Positions 34,746-45,360 of a stretch of 64,000 nucleotides of DNA are shown here, piece by piece. A program made the translations under genes and the position numbers. The stretch's first letter is position 1. Each line of letters starts with the position of its first letter. This DNA is from Manduca sexta. Taxonomy: Eukaryota; Arthropoda; Insecta; Lepidoptera; Sphingidae. Location: contig NC_051135.1 of the NCBI RefSeq assembly GCF_014839805.1, forward strand, positions 10,543,291 to 10,607,290, in the 5' to 3' direction. The notes beneath the pieces were generated by a model. The model worked only from the letters and a program-made list of their open reading frames with translations. It ran no database searches and had not been told where the DNA came from.

Positions 34746-35618
34746 ATTTTTTTATATTAAATGACTTCTTGGAACATTATTTGGTCTATGGTAAGACGAT
34801 CAATACAGATTTAAGATTTATTTTATGAAATTGAACTGAGAAAAAGTAATTCGCTCGCCTGATAGCATTGATTTTCCAAAACCGCATAATTTGTAACAGT
34901 GGTTTGAGAAAAACTTAAATAAACAAACATAAACTTCGGCTTTACAATATAAAACTTTAAATGTATACCTACTAAGGTTTGATTTTTCTATTTATTTACC
35001 TGAGAATGTCTATTACCTTTGGTATTAAGTTCGCCTTTATGTATAAAAAATGCAAAAAAAAACAATCTAAAAATTCGTTTTATAGCAACAATATGAAGTA
35101 ACATAATAAATATCATCGAAGTAAAAATAAAGTTTAATTGCTATTAAGTAAATGTCATTACTGTTGGAACTCGAATAGGTATTAACAGACATAAATTTAC
35201 CAACATTTAAACAAAATATAAAATAAAGTTTTGTTATGTCACCCTCAGGAAAATACTATTCAACAATAAAATTGGTTTTCAACATTTCTTATACACAAAG
35301 ATTCGCAATAAAATTAGGCAATAAAAGAAAAAAAAAACTAGGTTTTATGTGGAAAAAATGATATCATAAAAACTTCGTAATGCGGGCTTGTTTTGCGACA
35401 CTAGTGAATGGGTCAGATTGACCTGAACGAGAGTGAATGAATGTAATTGGTTTTATTAAGATCTTTATTGTTAATAATAGTTGCGATATTCGAATAATAT
35501 AGCTTTTTCTGTGTTTTTATTGCGTTACTTTTATAGTTGAGATATAGATTATAGTGTAACTAATCGCCATAACCTGATAGCACTTGAGAAAATTGGGTAT
35601 TTCACTGACATTCAAGAA
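34746..35618. other. gene-free stretch
   Basis: Strongly A+T-rich with A homopolymers near 35050 and 35330; no repeat or exon recognised. Confidence 0.4.
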
Positions 35619-35823
35619 CTAGTTTTTATTCGCGGCCTCGCCCGTGTGAAAGAATCTTGAGGTAAATTAAGATTTGAGTCCTGCTATACATTTTCGTAAA
35701 AATAATCATGTCCCTGGCAGGGTCTCAGACCATCTCTGTACTACATTTAAATCCGTTCGGTAGTTTTTTAGTTTATCGACAGACAGACAGCACGGCGAAG
35801 AGACTTTGTTTTATATGTAAGGA
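35619..35823 (-). mobile_element. Helitron fragment Hel-4, copy 3
   Basis: On the minus strand it starts TCCTTACATATAAAACAAAG, as in copy 1, and ends GGCCGCGAATAAAAACTAG then T. GACAGACAG (the complement of the TGTC run) and CTACCGAACGGATTT are present. It is the only member of this family here on the minus strand. Confidence 0.7.
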
Positions 35824-36319
35824 ACGCACGACGAACGGGCGACATTGAGTTGATAAAATAACTTAATGGTATTACATTAAATTACGTGTATACTGGTGAT
35901 AGTGTAAATTCCAAAATGTTATTAACCAATGCCACCATTTAATATTAATTAAACCTGTTAACCTGTGTGTTACAGTAAACATCGTCAACCTTAAACCTAT
36001 TGTAATAGAGGCAATTTTTTAAATTTAAAACGTTCCACTTATTATTTTTAAAGTGTTTTCTCCAATTTCGTCGTTCCAAAAATGACCGCAGATATTGCAT
36101 TTCACTCCAATTATCGCCCCTAGCCCCCACTCTTCCTCCCTTCTTTCTTTTCCCCGATCACTGCGACGCGACGACGTAACTTTAATAGTTGACAGATTTT
36201 TAGTACAAATAGTTTTTATGTATTTTCGTTTAGATAACACTGAATAACCTGACTCGAAAAAAAACTTGGTTTACTTCTGTTGCGTCAGGTTTGATTTTTA
36301 ATTTTATACTTACGTTATT

Positions 36320-36630
36320 AGTATAAGACATTAGTTCCATATCTTGAGTTTTTTATTTTTCTGGTTAGGGTACCTGTATCTAGGTCAGGGGCTCTTTTCC
36401 GTCTATAGGGGCGAATCCGCGAAGGACAGCTTTGATAGCCGAATAGGTAAATATGTTTTTTTAAAACTCTCTTACATATACAGTTATCGAAGCTCTCCTT
36501 CGAATAGAACGCTCATAATTGCATAAAGACGGAATCGCCCCTATAGACGGAAAAGTGCCCCTGACCTAAATACAGATACCCTGACCAGAAATATAAAAAA
36601 CCTTAAGATATGGAACTAATATCTTACCTT
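36320..36630. mobile_element. long-armed inverted-repeat element (MITE or foldback)
   Basis: The left arm (about 36330-36425) and right arm (about 36527-36620) are inverted copies over roughly 90 bp, sharing ATTAGTTCCATATCTT, CTAGGTCAGGGG and TTTTCCGTCTATAGGGGCG. Similarity fades gradually outwards, so exact ends and a target duplication could not be fixed. The roughly 100-bp centre is A+T-rich. A diverged relative lies at 12557-12765. Confidence 0.7.
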
Positions 36631-37074
36631 GACCTAACTTACTTTCTTTTTGTATGCGTCCCTTTGTGACAAGCTCGTAATGTATTAAAGATTTTATTTA
36701 AAAATTTACAATCGATTTTGCTCAACATTGTGGGATAAAAGATATCATAAAATTCATAGAAATCGACACCCCATATTAATTCACCTACTTTCTCGATTTT
36801 CACGGACGTACAATTGTTTTTTTATTATATTTCGCGTGTCGATAGCGCATAAAGTTATTACATAAACGTTCAATACGTTCTGAGAATGCATTCATTAAAA
36901 ATTTATTGCGTTTCGCAAATTTAAAGAAACCGAACTCAATAAAAACTTGGTTTGGTGGTTATTGATTTGTGTATTGAAAAAGAGAGAAGGCTTGGTGTAT
37001 TAAAATAAGGCTAGTTATTGCTAATATGTTGTTGTTGTGTTGGCCGAGCAGAGGCAATATTTTTCAACTAAAAT

Positions 37075-37141
37075 ATGTGAAGTGTGCAAACCTGTACCAG
37101 GCCAGTGTGGCGGAATAAGGCTTTAACTCTCTCAGTATGCT
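37075..37141 (+). mobile_element. SINE-A fragment
   Basis: ATATGTGAAGTGTGCAAACC, CAGGCCAGTGTGGCGG and ACTCTCTCAGTATGC match the 3' half of the body only. Confidence 0.5.
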
Positions 37142-37576
37142 ATTTTTGTACGCTCGGTCACCAATGCACGAAAAATATGTGACATATACGGATATATCTT
37201 TTGATCTAGTTGAGTCCCAAGTTTGATTTTTTACAGCTAAAGAATCTGTAAACCGGAAGACTTGTTATCAATTACAACTCGATACCTCTACTTTTCAGGG
37301 GTAAATTGACAAACATACTAACAACAAATTATGCCATGTACCTATTGTGACAAAGTGCTAATTAATTGCGGAAATTAAGTCATGTACTACCTAATTTGTT
37401 TTATTTTAATTATTGCTTATATAATCAGTCCGTACCCTCCGATTCCTCCCGGCTTCACTTTTAGGTTTATATACGTTTCTCTTAGTTTTTGTTTTCTGTT
37501 AATTTGGCCACAATGTTATCTAAGACAATTTTTTTTTCTCTGGCTACCTTTTGAAATTTTTTTCCTTAGAAAGAAA

Positions 37577-37624
37577 TAAACAAAGTGATCCTATAGGGGT
37601 TTCTTTGCGGCACGGAACCCTAGA
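37577..37624 (-). repeat. TAGGGTTCCGT / TATAGGATCAC repeat motif
   Basis: Minus-strand reading CTAGGGTTCCGTGCCGCAAA, then CCCCTATAGGATCACTTTG. It corresponds to a common dispersed lepidopteran sequence (TAGGGTTCCGTAC... TATAGGATCACTTTG). Only this terminal block is recognisable. Confidence 0.5.
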
Positions 37625-37916
37625 GAGACCTTGAAAATCTTCATTGTACTGTCAATATTAATGACTGATAACTACACGAAGCTACGCATAACGGCTTATT
37701 AACTACTCCGGTATAAGAGCATCAAGATACTTGAGACTAGTTTTTCTATCGAGAACTGGATTAATTGCTTCTAGGTTTTCTATGTACAGTTAGTTTAATG
37801 CTCTGTAGTTTTGACATAAAAAGTAACCGCACAGTAGTGAATGATCTATATAACCCGATTCTTATCCGCTTCCCTTACCGGATTTATGTTAATTTGTCTT
37901 GAGTATTCGATTGAAA

Positions 37917-38240
37917 GTGGCGATAGCCTAGTTGGGTGTGGAACGGTCTGCCAAGACGAATGTCCGCAGGTTCAAATCCCAAGGGCACACACCTCTGACT
38001 TTTCTAAAAAAATCACGTATGTATTCTTTGTGAATTTATCGTTCGCTTTAACGGTGAAGGAAAACAACCTGCACATCCGAGAAGTTCTCTATAGGAATTT
38101 CGAAGGTGTGTGCAGTCTACCAATCCGCACTAGGCCAGCGTGGTGGACTAAGGCCTAATCCCTCTCAGTAGTAGAGGAGGCCCGTGCTCAGCAGTGGGCA
38201 AATATATAATACAGGGCTGATATTATATTATATTATTATA
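37917..38240 (+). mobile_element. SINE-A, full length with target duplication
   Basis: A tRNA-derived head carries box A TAGCCTAGTTG (37924-37934) and box B GGTTCAAATCC (37969-37979). A body follows with ACGGTGAAGGAAAAC and CCAGCGTGGTGGACTAAGG, and the tail is GGGCTGATATTATATTATATT. Flanks TATTCGATTGAAA (37904-37916) and TATTCGATCGAAA (38241-38253) are a 13-bp target duplication with one difference. It is the reference copy for this family here. Confidence 0.88.
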
Positions 38241-38261
38241 TATTCGATCGAAATACTTTTG

Positions 38262-38450
38262 GTTCCATAATCAACAGCCGCAGGACGTCTACTGCTGAAC
38301 ATGCGCTACAAGAATTTCCAGATCAACCTATTGGAAGCGATCCGCATCCAGCGAACTCCTGCGATTTATATTAGGTCATCTGTCCACCTCGTGGGTGGAC
38401 GTCTGAAGCTGCGCTTTCCAGTTCTTTAGGATCCACTATAGCTGATACGG
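38262..38450 (-). pseudogene. LINE reverse-transcriptase C-terminal relic
   Basis: Reading the minus strand gives TGKRSFRRPPTRWTDDL, then a stop, then IAGVRWMRIASNRLIW. This is the conserved C-terminal tail (RPPTRWTDDL...RWM...NR..W) of lepidopteran endonuclease/reverse-transcriptase LINEs usually filed as RTE-type. Two in-frame stops are present and the downstream GEAYVQQW part is corrupted (ATGTTCAGCAGTAGACGTCC), so it is dead. Confidence 0.8.
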
Positions 38451-38489
38451 ATTGCCGACAACTAACAAGTTAGGCGAGCTTAGCTCGCT

Positions 38490-38590
38490 TAGCTGAGATA
38501 GTTTTCATACTTGTGTGTAGACCGCAAACTACGTAAAACAAGCCATATGTAATTTTTTGTAGTTTCGCGATCTATATTAAACTAACTTAG
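38490..38590. repeat. low-copy repeat shared with 56335-56425
   Basis: TGTGTAGACCGCAAACTACG, ATGTAATTTTTTGTAG and AAACTAACTTAG parallel TGTTTAGACCGCAAAAT, ATGTGTAATTTTCTCGG and AAACTTATTTAGCTTAG at 56342-56420. Short GAGCTTAGCTCGC symmetry suggests a decayed inverted-repeat element. Confidence 0.35.
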
Positions 38591-39194
38591 ATTTGAATTC
38601 GGGCTGCAGCCAGCTTTACGCAACGAATGTTTGAAAGTCACAACGCAATTGGTGAACTATACCTAGAAGTACCAGAAAATCTGAACTGAAATCGTCCAAT
38701 ACTTATATTAGAAATAACAATGTAGAAAATAATATTGCTTGCGTGATAATGAAACAATAATGATTCTTTATCATATAGCAATTTATTTAGTATATGTTTA
38801 TTTATGAACATTATGTCAACACAACAATATATGAGTAAAATAACAACTGATTTATTATTTCTACGCTTTATTTTCCATCTAGCAATGGTCTTTCAGCACT
38901 CATGCCATTATCTTTAATTCACTTCCACATAATTCAATATATCCCGCCATCCAAAACAGATTATTTATAAAAACAAAAATACTCTAAAACAACGGCACGG
39001 TGAGATATCCTTGTACCAAATGAGATCTATGATATGCCTAGATGGCCGTGACGAATCGAGAATAAGGACAAAACAGAGTCTGGGTCAAAGAACTTTAGAT
39101 AACATGTAAACATGGCTTTAAACACAAAAACAATTTGAGGCTTATTTAAACGATATAATGAGAAAGACATATTAGTATAGAGGGAGCCTAAAGA

Positions 39195-39287
39195 ATAAAT
39201 GAATGAAATACTTTATTGTAAACACCAAATACAAAAAAAGTGCACCAGGCGGTCTTATCGCTAAAACGCAATCTCTTCCAGACAACC
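39195..39287 (-). repeat. LINE 3' untranslated end
   Basis: Minus-strand reading GTTGTCTGGAAGAGATTGCG, TTTTAGCGATAAGACCGCC and ACAATAAAGTATTTCATTC is a familiar 3' terminus of a lepidopteran non-LTR retrotransposon, with its AATAAA signal and an ATTC-type tail. It is severely 5'-truncated. Confidence 0.7.
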
Positions 39288-39814
39288 TGATATATAAAGA
39301 GACTTAAAAGAGTTTGCATTAAAAAGAAAAGGAAGACGAAATGCCCTGTATGAGATAACTACTGAACTTATTATGGCCTGAAGGAATCCAAGGAGGAATG
39401 GAATATGGAAGAAAATATGCATGAAGGGAATATTTAAATGTAACGGAGGCGAATGACGATAGGCGTGTAATAATAACATTGCTACGCTAATTCCATTTAA
39501 ATTGATGCTTGAAGAGAATAAAAATCATTAAACCACGTAGATTTCATTTTTTTTCAATAATATCTAACATCACGATTCTTTTATGTTCTTGTCAGTGAGT
39601 GATAATCTGTTACTTCTTAATTATGAGTTCATTACCCCGTACAATACTCGGAATGAACCATACCAACAAACAACATAATGTAACCGTATTATATTTTAAA
39701 TACTTACATTTGAAACAAGTAAGTCAACAATTCCATGTTATTATAAGAAAGATTTTTGCGCGAACGATGCGTATTTGGAATAATTACACAACAAAATATT
39801 AGCAAGTAATTTTA

Positions 39815-39960
39815 TCTACTGCTGAGACGGTTTGGGTTTTAGTCCACCACGCTGGCCTAGAGAAGGTTGACAGACTTCATATGCAATCGATATTCTGAAA
39901 AAATCAATAAGTAATATTTCCTCTTGGCATTTTCATTCACTGTTAAAGTAACCGATAATT
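39815..39960 (-). mobile_element. SINE-A fragment
   Basis: Plus-strand reading TTAGTCCACCACGCTGGCCT and TTCACTGTTAAAGTAACCGA matches the reversed middle of SINE-A. Both the tail and the tRNA head are missing. Confidence 0.6.
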
Positions 39961-39969
39961 GACAATTTC

Positions 39970-40175
39970 AATTTCACTGGTGATATGCGAGATTCCGCCT
40001 GGGCAGGTACCACCGCAATGTCTAAATAAGACTTAGTATCTCATGTCTTAGGATGGCGAGCGCAGTAGAATACCAATTAATACTTTGTAATTCAAGGTGT
40101 TGTATGGTATTTCTATTGTTTATGGGTGGTCGTATAGCTTACCATAAGGCGAATAGCAAGCTCGGTTCGTTATTC
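39970..40175 (-). repeat. repeat D, copy 3
   Basis: Plus-strand reading CAGGTACCACCGCAATG, GGATGGCGAGCGCAGTAGAA and GGGTGGTCGTATAGCTTACC. The TGCTGCTTGGCGGCAG part is deleted. It lies 10 bp from a SINE-A fragment in the same orientation. Confidence 0.68.
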
Positions 40176-40671
40176 AAAGCAATACAAAATATATATTTTA
40201 ATTAAATACTTATTATGACGTAACACACTCTGACATGTTCCATAGGAAGAGATCAATGCTCGTTCAGGATACAAAGTTACAATTGAGTATTACCAATTGA
40301 AATATAAGACTTTATTTCTGTTCTAAATTTTTTATATACAAACAAATCGTGACTAACATCTGATCTGTTACAATAAACAATATGATGTGTGCTTATACAA
40401 TGAGAACTGTGACATCATAGTGGGAATTATAAAAGCAAACTTAACAGCCATTGCAAATAATATAGATCCTGTGATAGGTTTTTTACATCCGAGAATTCTG
40501 GATGTTTGTGGTGTATTTATGACGTAAAGTATGTGCAGAAACTCTTATTCCAGTTTGGAGGACGTTAACCTGAACGTAATTACCGCTTGTTTGCATTAAT
40601 TCGACTTTAAATTTAATATGAAAGAATCACAGTATAGCTTTAAGATTTGGTACTAGGGGCTCATAATAATT

Positions 40672-40973
40672 AATATAATAATATCAGCCCTGTTTTATAT
40701 ACTGCCCCACTGCTGGGCACAGGCCTGCTCTACTGTCGAGAGGGATTAGGCCTTAGTTCACCACGCTGGCCTAGTGCGGATTTGGCAGACTTCACAAAGA
40801 CTCAAAATTGTTATAAAGAACTTTTCAGGTATGCAAGTTTTCTCGCGATGTTTTCCTTTACCGTTAAAGCGATAATTAAAAAACAAAGTTAGAGGTGCAT
40901 GCCCTTGGGTTTTGAATCTTTGCAGGCATTTGTCTCGGCAGTTCGTTCCATAACCAACTAGGTCATAGCCACT
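40672..40973 (-). mobile_element. SINE-A, full length
   Basis: Minus-strand head near 40920-40973 (box A region reads TGACCTAGTTGG; box B altered), body with CCAGCGTGGTGAACTAAGGC, and tail toward 40672 reading GGGCTGATATTATTATATTA. Confidence 0.78.
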
Positions 40974-42889
40974 TTTTTTTATTTAGGCCTGTAGTAAATT
41001 TTAAAACAAAAATATCAATAACAAACGCGGCAGTAAACGTTAGAAAACTTCACTAGGGGCATTGTGGTTGTGAAAAAACGCAAACTACCGACACCACGAT
41101 GCAGACTACGAATATCGTATACAATTGCATTGTTACAGTTTATCAAGAAGGCCATCGCTTTAATCTGAATACTACACATTTTACATGAGAATTGGGTAAT
41201 GGGCATAAAATATAAAATAAACAAAGGGAAATTAAAACATTTGTTCGTTTATATGCTTAGTGACGCTTCGTGCGTGAGGTTGCGGGTTCGATGATCAAAA
41301 ATAGGATAAAAATAGTATAATACTATAAAGAAACATTTTTGTCATTTTACAAGGAAGATTAATAAATTGGTCACCTAATGTTAAGTAATCTCCGTGGCTT
41401 TTAAATATAGAAAAAAAAAACCTACCTAGATTGGATCAGTATTAGAAATCGCAGAAATACAAACTTACATACATATACGGGTCGAATACTTCCTTTTTTA
41501 AAGCCTGTTAAAAACAGAATAATCAAGACAGACTATTTTAAACGAAATAAGAAGAAAAAGAAAAAGTTGAGTATAGCACTTTATTCTCAAAGATCTAGAA
41601 ACCAATAGACACGTGAATAATGAATTGGGAAAGACGTAGAATTTACATAAACGTAACATCTATGTAAATCGATTGTATTCGACACGGAATATATTACATT
41701 CTTGTTTGTTTACAAATCGCCGGTGAGGTAACATATGTGAGGTTTGTTTTTATAACCGACTGGGCACAACGAGGTTACATACCATAGCCTTTGTTGTCTA
41801 TTAAAACGGATATTATATAGGAGAATTTATTAAATCTAATTAGCATTTTAACATTTTATTTTTGGATTTTAGTGTTAACATATTTGTTTTGAAATACTCT
41901 TGAAATGTATAAAGTATGGCCTTTTTTAGCATAGTATTTTAGTAGTAAGCAAGCTCATATACATATTGGACAATAAATTAAATACAGGTAACAAAAAATC
42001 ATATTGAAAGGTCATAAAAATACTGCTCTACGTCTATAAATCGAACATAAGATGTTGTTATGTTTTGTCACTTTTTATTAGGTTTTATTCTTTTTTGTCT
42101 GTTTTAAGTTCCTACTTATATGTATATATAAATAATATTAATAACAAATATTATTTTTTTGCCGCTGTACCAAAATATAAATTGGCATGCTGTGGTCTCC
42201 TATAACTAGAGAAGCACGTCACATTGTTAATTGTAAAAATGCTACATTGTTGTTATTATATGTCGTGTATCCGTCGTTGTAGGTCCTTAAATAAATAAAT
42301 AAAATAAACTCTGAATCTACCAGTCTACACTACAACTTATTACTAGACCATAGTGATAAAACAGTTTTAATGGAATATAAATTGTCATATAAAACATAAG
42401 CCCTGAATAAATCAATTCGTTCCGGTACATTTTACATAACCGCCAGTCAACGTGTGTTAGACCTTGAATCGTACATTTCTACAGGCAATACTTCAGTTTT
42501 TTGCATGACACAAAAGTGCTATTTATAGGTTGCTAGTTTATTATTTTTTAGGTATTATATTATACATCTAAACTGGATATAATTAGATAAACATATAATT
42601 TAACACAGGTTGGCTAACCAAGCATGAACAATTTAAGTAACATTTGTAAAAGATATAAGAAACATTGTATATTCAATGAGAAGCTTAGGTATAAATTTCT
42701 TTCAATTATAGACGTTAAATTAAATAATTAACATTTAATACTTAATATTATAAAACAACCAACGTCAATGAACATTAACTAATTTCAATTTATATGATAG
42801 TTACCATGCTGAAAACTAACTAGAAATCGTAAGCCGAAGGTTGTTTATAACCTCAAATCTTAATACAAAAACAAACATCAACATAACCG
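40974..42889. other. gene-free stretch downstream of the candidate first exon
   Basis: Would be the start of the first intron if the minus-strand promoter at 43 kb is real. TTGCGGGTTCGATGATC near 41280 has a box-B-like core without a box A. Otherwise featureless apart from the AATA tail at 42240-42310. Confidence 0.4.
42240..42310 (+). repeat. possible retroposon tail
   Basis: CGTGTATCCGTCGTTGTAGG then AATAAATAAATAAAATAA. Only the tail is visible; it is classed by the iterated AATA end. Confidence 0.3.
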
Positions 42890-42895
42890 ACTTAC

Positions 42896-42980
42896 TTTAC
42901 GTTAATGACACTCCATTTTCCGTAAGCGCCACAAACACAAATCAGTCACAATTAAAACAAAACCTTCCAATAACAAAACT
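42896..42980 (-). promoter_or_regulatory. candidate transcription start and non-coding first exon
   Basis: On the minus strand, TTTCAGTT gives an arthropod-type initiator with its A at 42980. It lies just downstream of the CpG-rich block at 42995-43260. Eighty-five bases later, GTAAGT at 42890-42895 is a full-consensus 5' splice site. The interval holds only a very short ATG frame (four codons, then TAA), so it would be 5' untranslated. I saw no TATA box and no clear DPE. If real, this could start the gene whose exon lies at 5283-5465 on the same strand; that link is inference. Confidence 0.35.
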
Positions 42981-42994
42981 GAAACGTTAACGTA

Positions 42995-43260
42995 TACGTT
43001 ATGGTATCGGTGCGCGAACGTTTACGCGATCTCGCGCGTTATAGAATCGAGATTGCAAACGGTGTGCGCGGCCGCATCGGCAGCATGTTAGAACAAGAAT
43101 GAGCCTCGCGCTGCGCAGTGACGTTGCAACAAATGAAATTAAAAAATGAAAAAACCGTAGAAGCTCCAGTAGATCTATAGAACGTCGCTTATCGAGCAAG
43201 TTGAGAGAAAGTGTCCCGCTCAGTGGGACATTCGAAAGTGTGAGTGTACTCACACTAATG
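42995..43260 (-). promoter_or_regulatory. CpG-rich block, possible promoter
   Basis: This interval is dense in CG dinucleotides (for example GGTGCGCGAACG, CGATCTCGCGCG and GCGCGGCCGC), unlike the surrounding A+T-rich sequence. It contains the near-palindrome TCCCGCTCAGTGGGA and the inverted pair GTGTGAGTGTACTCACAC. No transposon end or SINE box was found in it. The minus-strand reading frame of 84 codons across it has no recognisable protein features, so I prefer a regulatory reading. Confidence 0.4.
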
Positions 43261-43956
43261 CCTATTATAGCTTTATTGTTGACTTTAACGCGCTATTTGC
43301 TACATTGTAAATTACCAATAAAATATTTCATTGCACATAATTTACATTTTTTTATGTGAATGAAGACAGATATTGCACGTAAATTCAGATTAACATATTT
43401 TAACTACTAAGGACGTTTAAAATATAGTTGTTAAAATACCGTAAATCGTAACAAATCCGTCTTTTTTTCGGAGAAAGCAGTGGTGCAGTTTTCGTCTTAA
43501 CATTTCACTAATGTTTTTCCGACTTTGTTAATGATAAATACAGTGATATGATCAGCAGATTTTTATACCTATTAATTACAAAATCTCATTACTTTCTCTC
43601 AAAATGTTGTATTTAAATTTTTAAGGAGATCAGAATATTGCGCAAATATTACTAGCATTTTTTATTGCATTACTCAGCAAAATGATCTTAAGGAATCTCT
43701 AAAAAATGTACAAAAATAAGAAATAGGGCTTAAAAAGTATCGATGATTATTTCTAGTTCCAGAAATCTCCAAAATCTGGCAATAACAAGTTGAAACCTCA
43801 TTTCCGATTTGTGAGAAAATGCTACATCGTGGACATGTCGGTCCATTCATAATGGTAAATACATATTGGTAGCGTACGTGTCTTTAACAGTTTGGGTTTG
43901 GTAAGTATTTTACAAAATTTTAATATTCTTCAAATATAATATTCCATCAAAATGTG

Positions 43957-44022
43957 TTGGAAGTGATTTACATCCAGCGAATTCTCGCAAACTTACGTCG
44001 TCTGTCCATCTTATATACTACA
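43957..44022 (-). pseudogene. LINE C-terminal fragment
   Basis: Plus-strand reading TTGGAAGTGATTTACATCCA, GCGAATTCTCGCAAACTTAC and GTCTGTCCATC follows the copy at 38262 (TTGGAAGCGATCCGCATCCA and so on) base for base with scattered changes, on the minus coding strand. Confidence 0.55.
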
Positions 44023-45171
44023 AAAAAAAAAAATAGGTAATAATTAATAGGTAGGTAATTACTGACCAAAATTCCACGAAATCTCATCTACATATCTATA
44101 GAATCTATACTTCCCGCACAGGCCTTACAAAAAAGATTCCTCATCACTTCACACGACATTTGCAATGGCACAATCCAATTCGTCATGAGAATTCCATTCG
44201 GATGTAATTACTTCCTAATTTTTGCGCAAGTCAGTCCCACTTTTCTTCAGATTGTTGCATAATGTTGAGGTTAACGTGACAAGAGATCTAGAGCAAGCTC
44301 TTTCCCGCGGTTACACCTGTAATGGACTGTTGTCATCTGTCCAGTAGTATTTCGACAGGAAACTATATTTCTATAGCTATTGAAAACCTTTGTACGACAT
44401 TGTTGATAATAGTAAGGTTGCCGGTTGCAAATTTTATTGCTTTTGTTACATTGATGACGATGGAGATATCATCGATGACTGCAAAAGTTAATCATTTCCT
44501 CACCAGTTATAGATCTGGCAATGATATTGTGCGATAAAAGATTGTGTGGTAGATTTCTCGCACGTGAAGCTTCGAGTAAGATCCAATGTTATGTAAATCG
44601 AATGTTAGGCGTATACATTAAGATCTTTCTTTACCATTGATATATTCCTGATATATTCCTTGTAATGGAAGTCGGCATAAGTAGATTGCACTAGTGAATG
44701 CTAATGTATACTAACGTCCACTCACTAATATTCTTGAATCACAACTTCCTCCTTTCCAAGTGTCGTTTCCTCAGCACTTCGTCTCAGGATGTATTATTCC
44801 GAAACGTAATTTTACGTCGCTCATTACATTTTTTATGCAATTTTGTGTTAAGTTTCTTTATTTGTCACTGATGATGGAAGAATATTTTTTATTTATTTAT
44901 AGAGATTGAACGATGACACGGGATATCCTGCGAATGGAATACTGGAATCCCCGGGCATAGCGATAGCGCCCTGGAGGAAAGTTGGGAAGGGATATCTGGG
45001 GAAGGAAGAGTGGTGGAAGGAAAAGGAACCGGAATGTCCGGAAATGTTCGCGAGCTCTCTTAGGCTTTAATGTGAATGTGCAACCATGAGGTAAACATAC
45101 TTAACTGTGTACCTAGGGTCGCGACAAATGTTCCTCCGTGCATGGACGTGCATTCAGTGTGGAGACCAAGC
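44023..45171. other. gene-free stretch with a GC-rich patch
   Basis: At 44915-45065 a G-rich patch (GGAATCCCCGGGCATAGC, GCGCCCTGGAGGAAAGTT, GGAAGGAAAAGGAACCGG) contrasts with its flanks. It lacks a spliceable frame; it may be an old transposon or a regulatory element. Confidence 0.35.
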
Positions 45172-45345
45172 GCTGAAGAATTGCCTCGAGGGGGACTCCC
45201 GAAGGGTTAAGCAGACTAATGCACAAACATTACCGGCAGCGTGATGCCTCCGTCCATTAGGAACACATTCTTATACTCGATCTGGAATTCGAAACCATTG
45301 CCTATTACACTACCACTAGAATAATGAGGCGAATTGCTAACCAGG
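45172..45345 (-). mobile_element. SINE-B-like sequence, decayed
   Basis: Plus-strand reading GGGACTCCCGAAGGGTTAAG, GATCTGGAATTCGAAACC and CACTACCACTAGAATAATGA has the layout of a reversed tRNA-headed SINE (3' CCCTTCGGGAG, box B GGTTTCGAATTCC, head). It differs from the other SINE-B copies and may be a separate subfamily. Confidence 0.45.
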
Positions 45346-45360
45346 TAACATAGTGCCTTC

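Noticed and set aside
37917..37990. SINE-A head as a true tRNA gene
   Set aside because: Box A and B are present but the acceptor and anticodon stems do not form; it is a tRNA-derived SINE with body, tail and target duplication.
41268..41295. Possible tRNA or SINE head (GCGGGTTCGATGATC)
   Set aside because: Only a box-B-like core; no box A or cloverleaf.
42999..43253. 84-codon minus-strand frame in the CpG-rich block, possible first coding exon
   Set aside because: No acceptor or donor at the right places and no family resemblance; a promoter or 5' region is more plausible.
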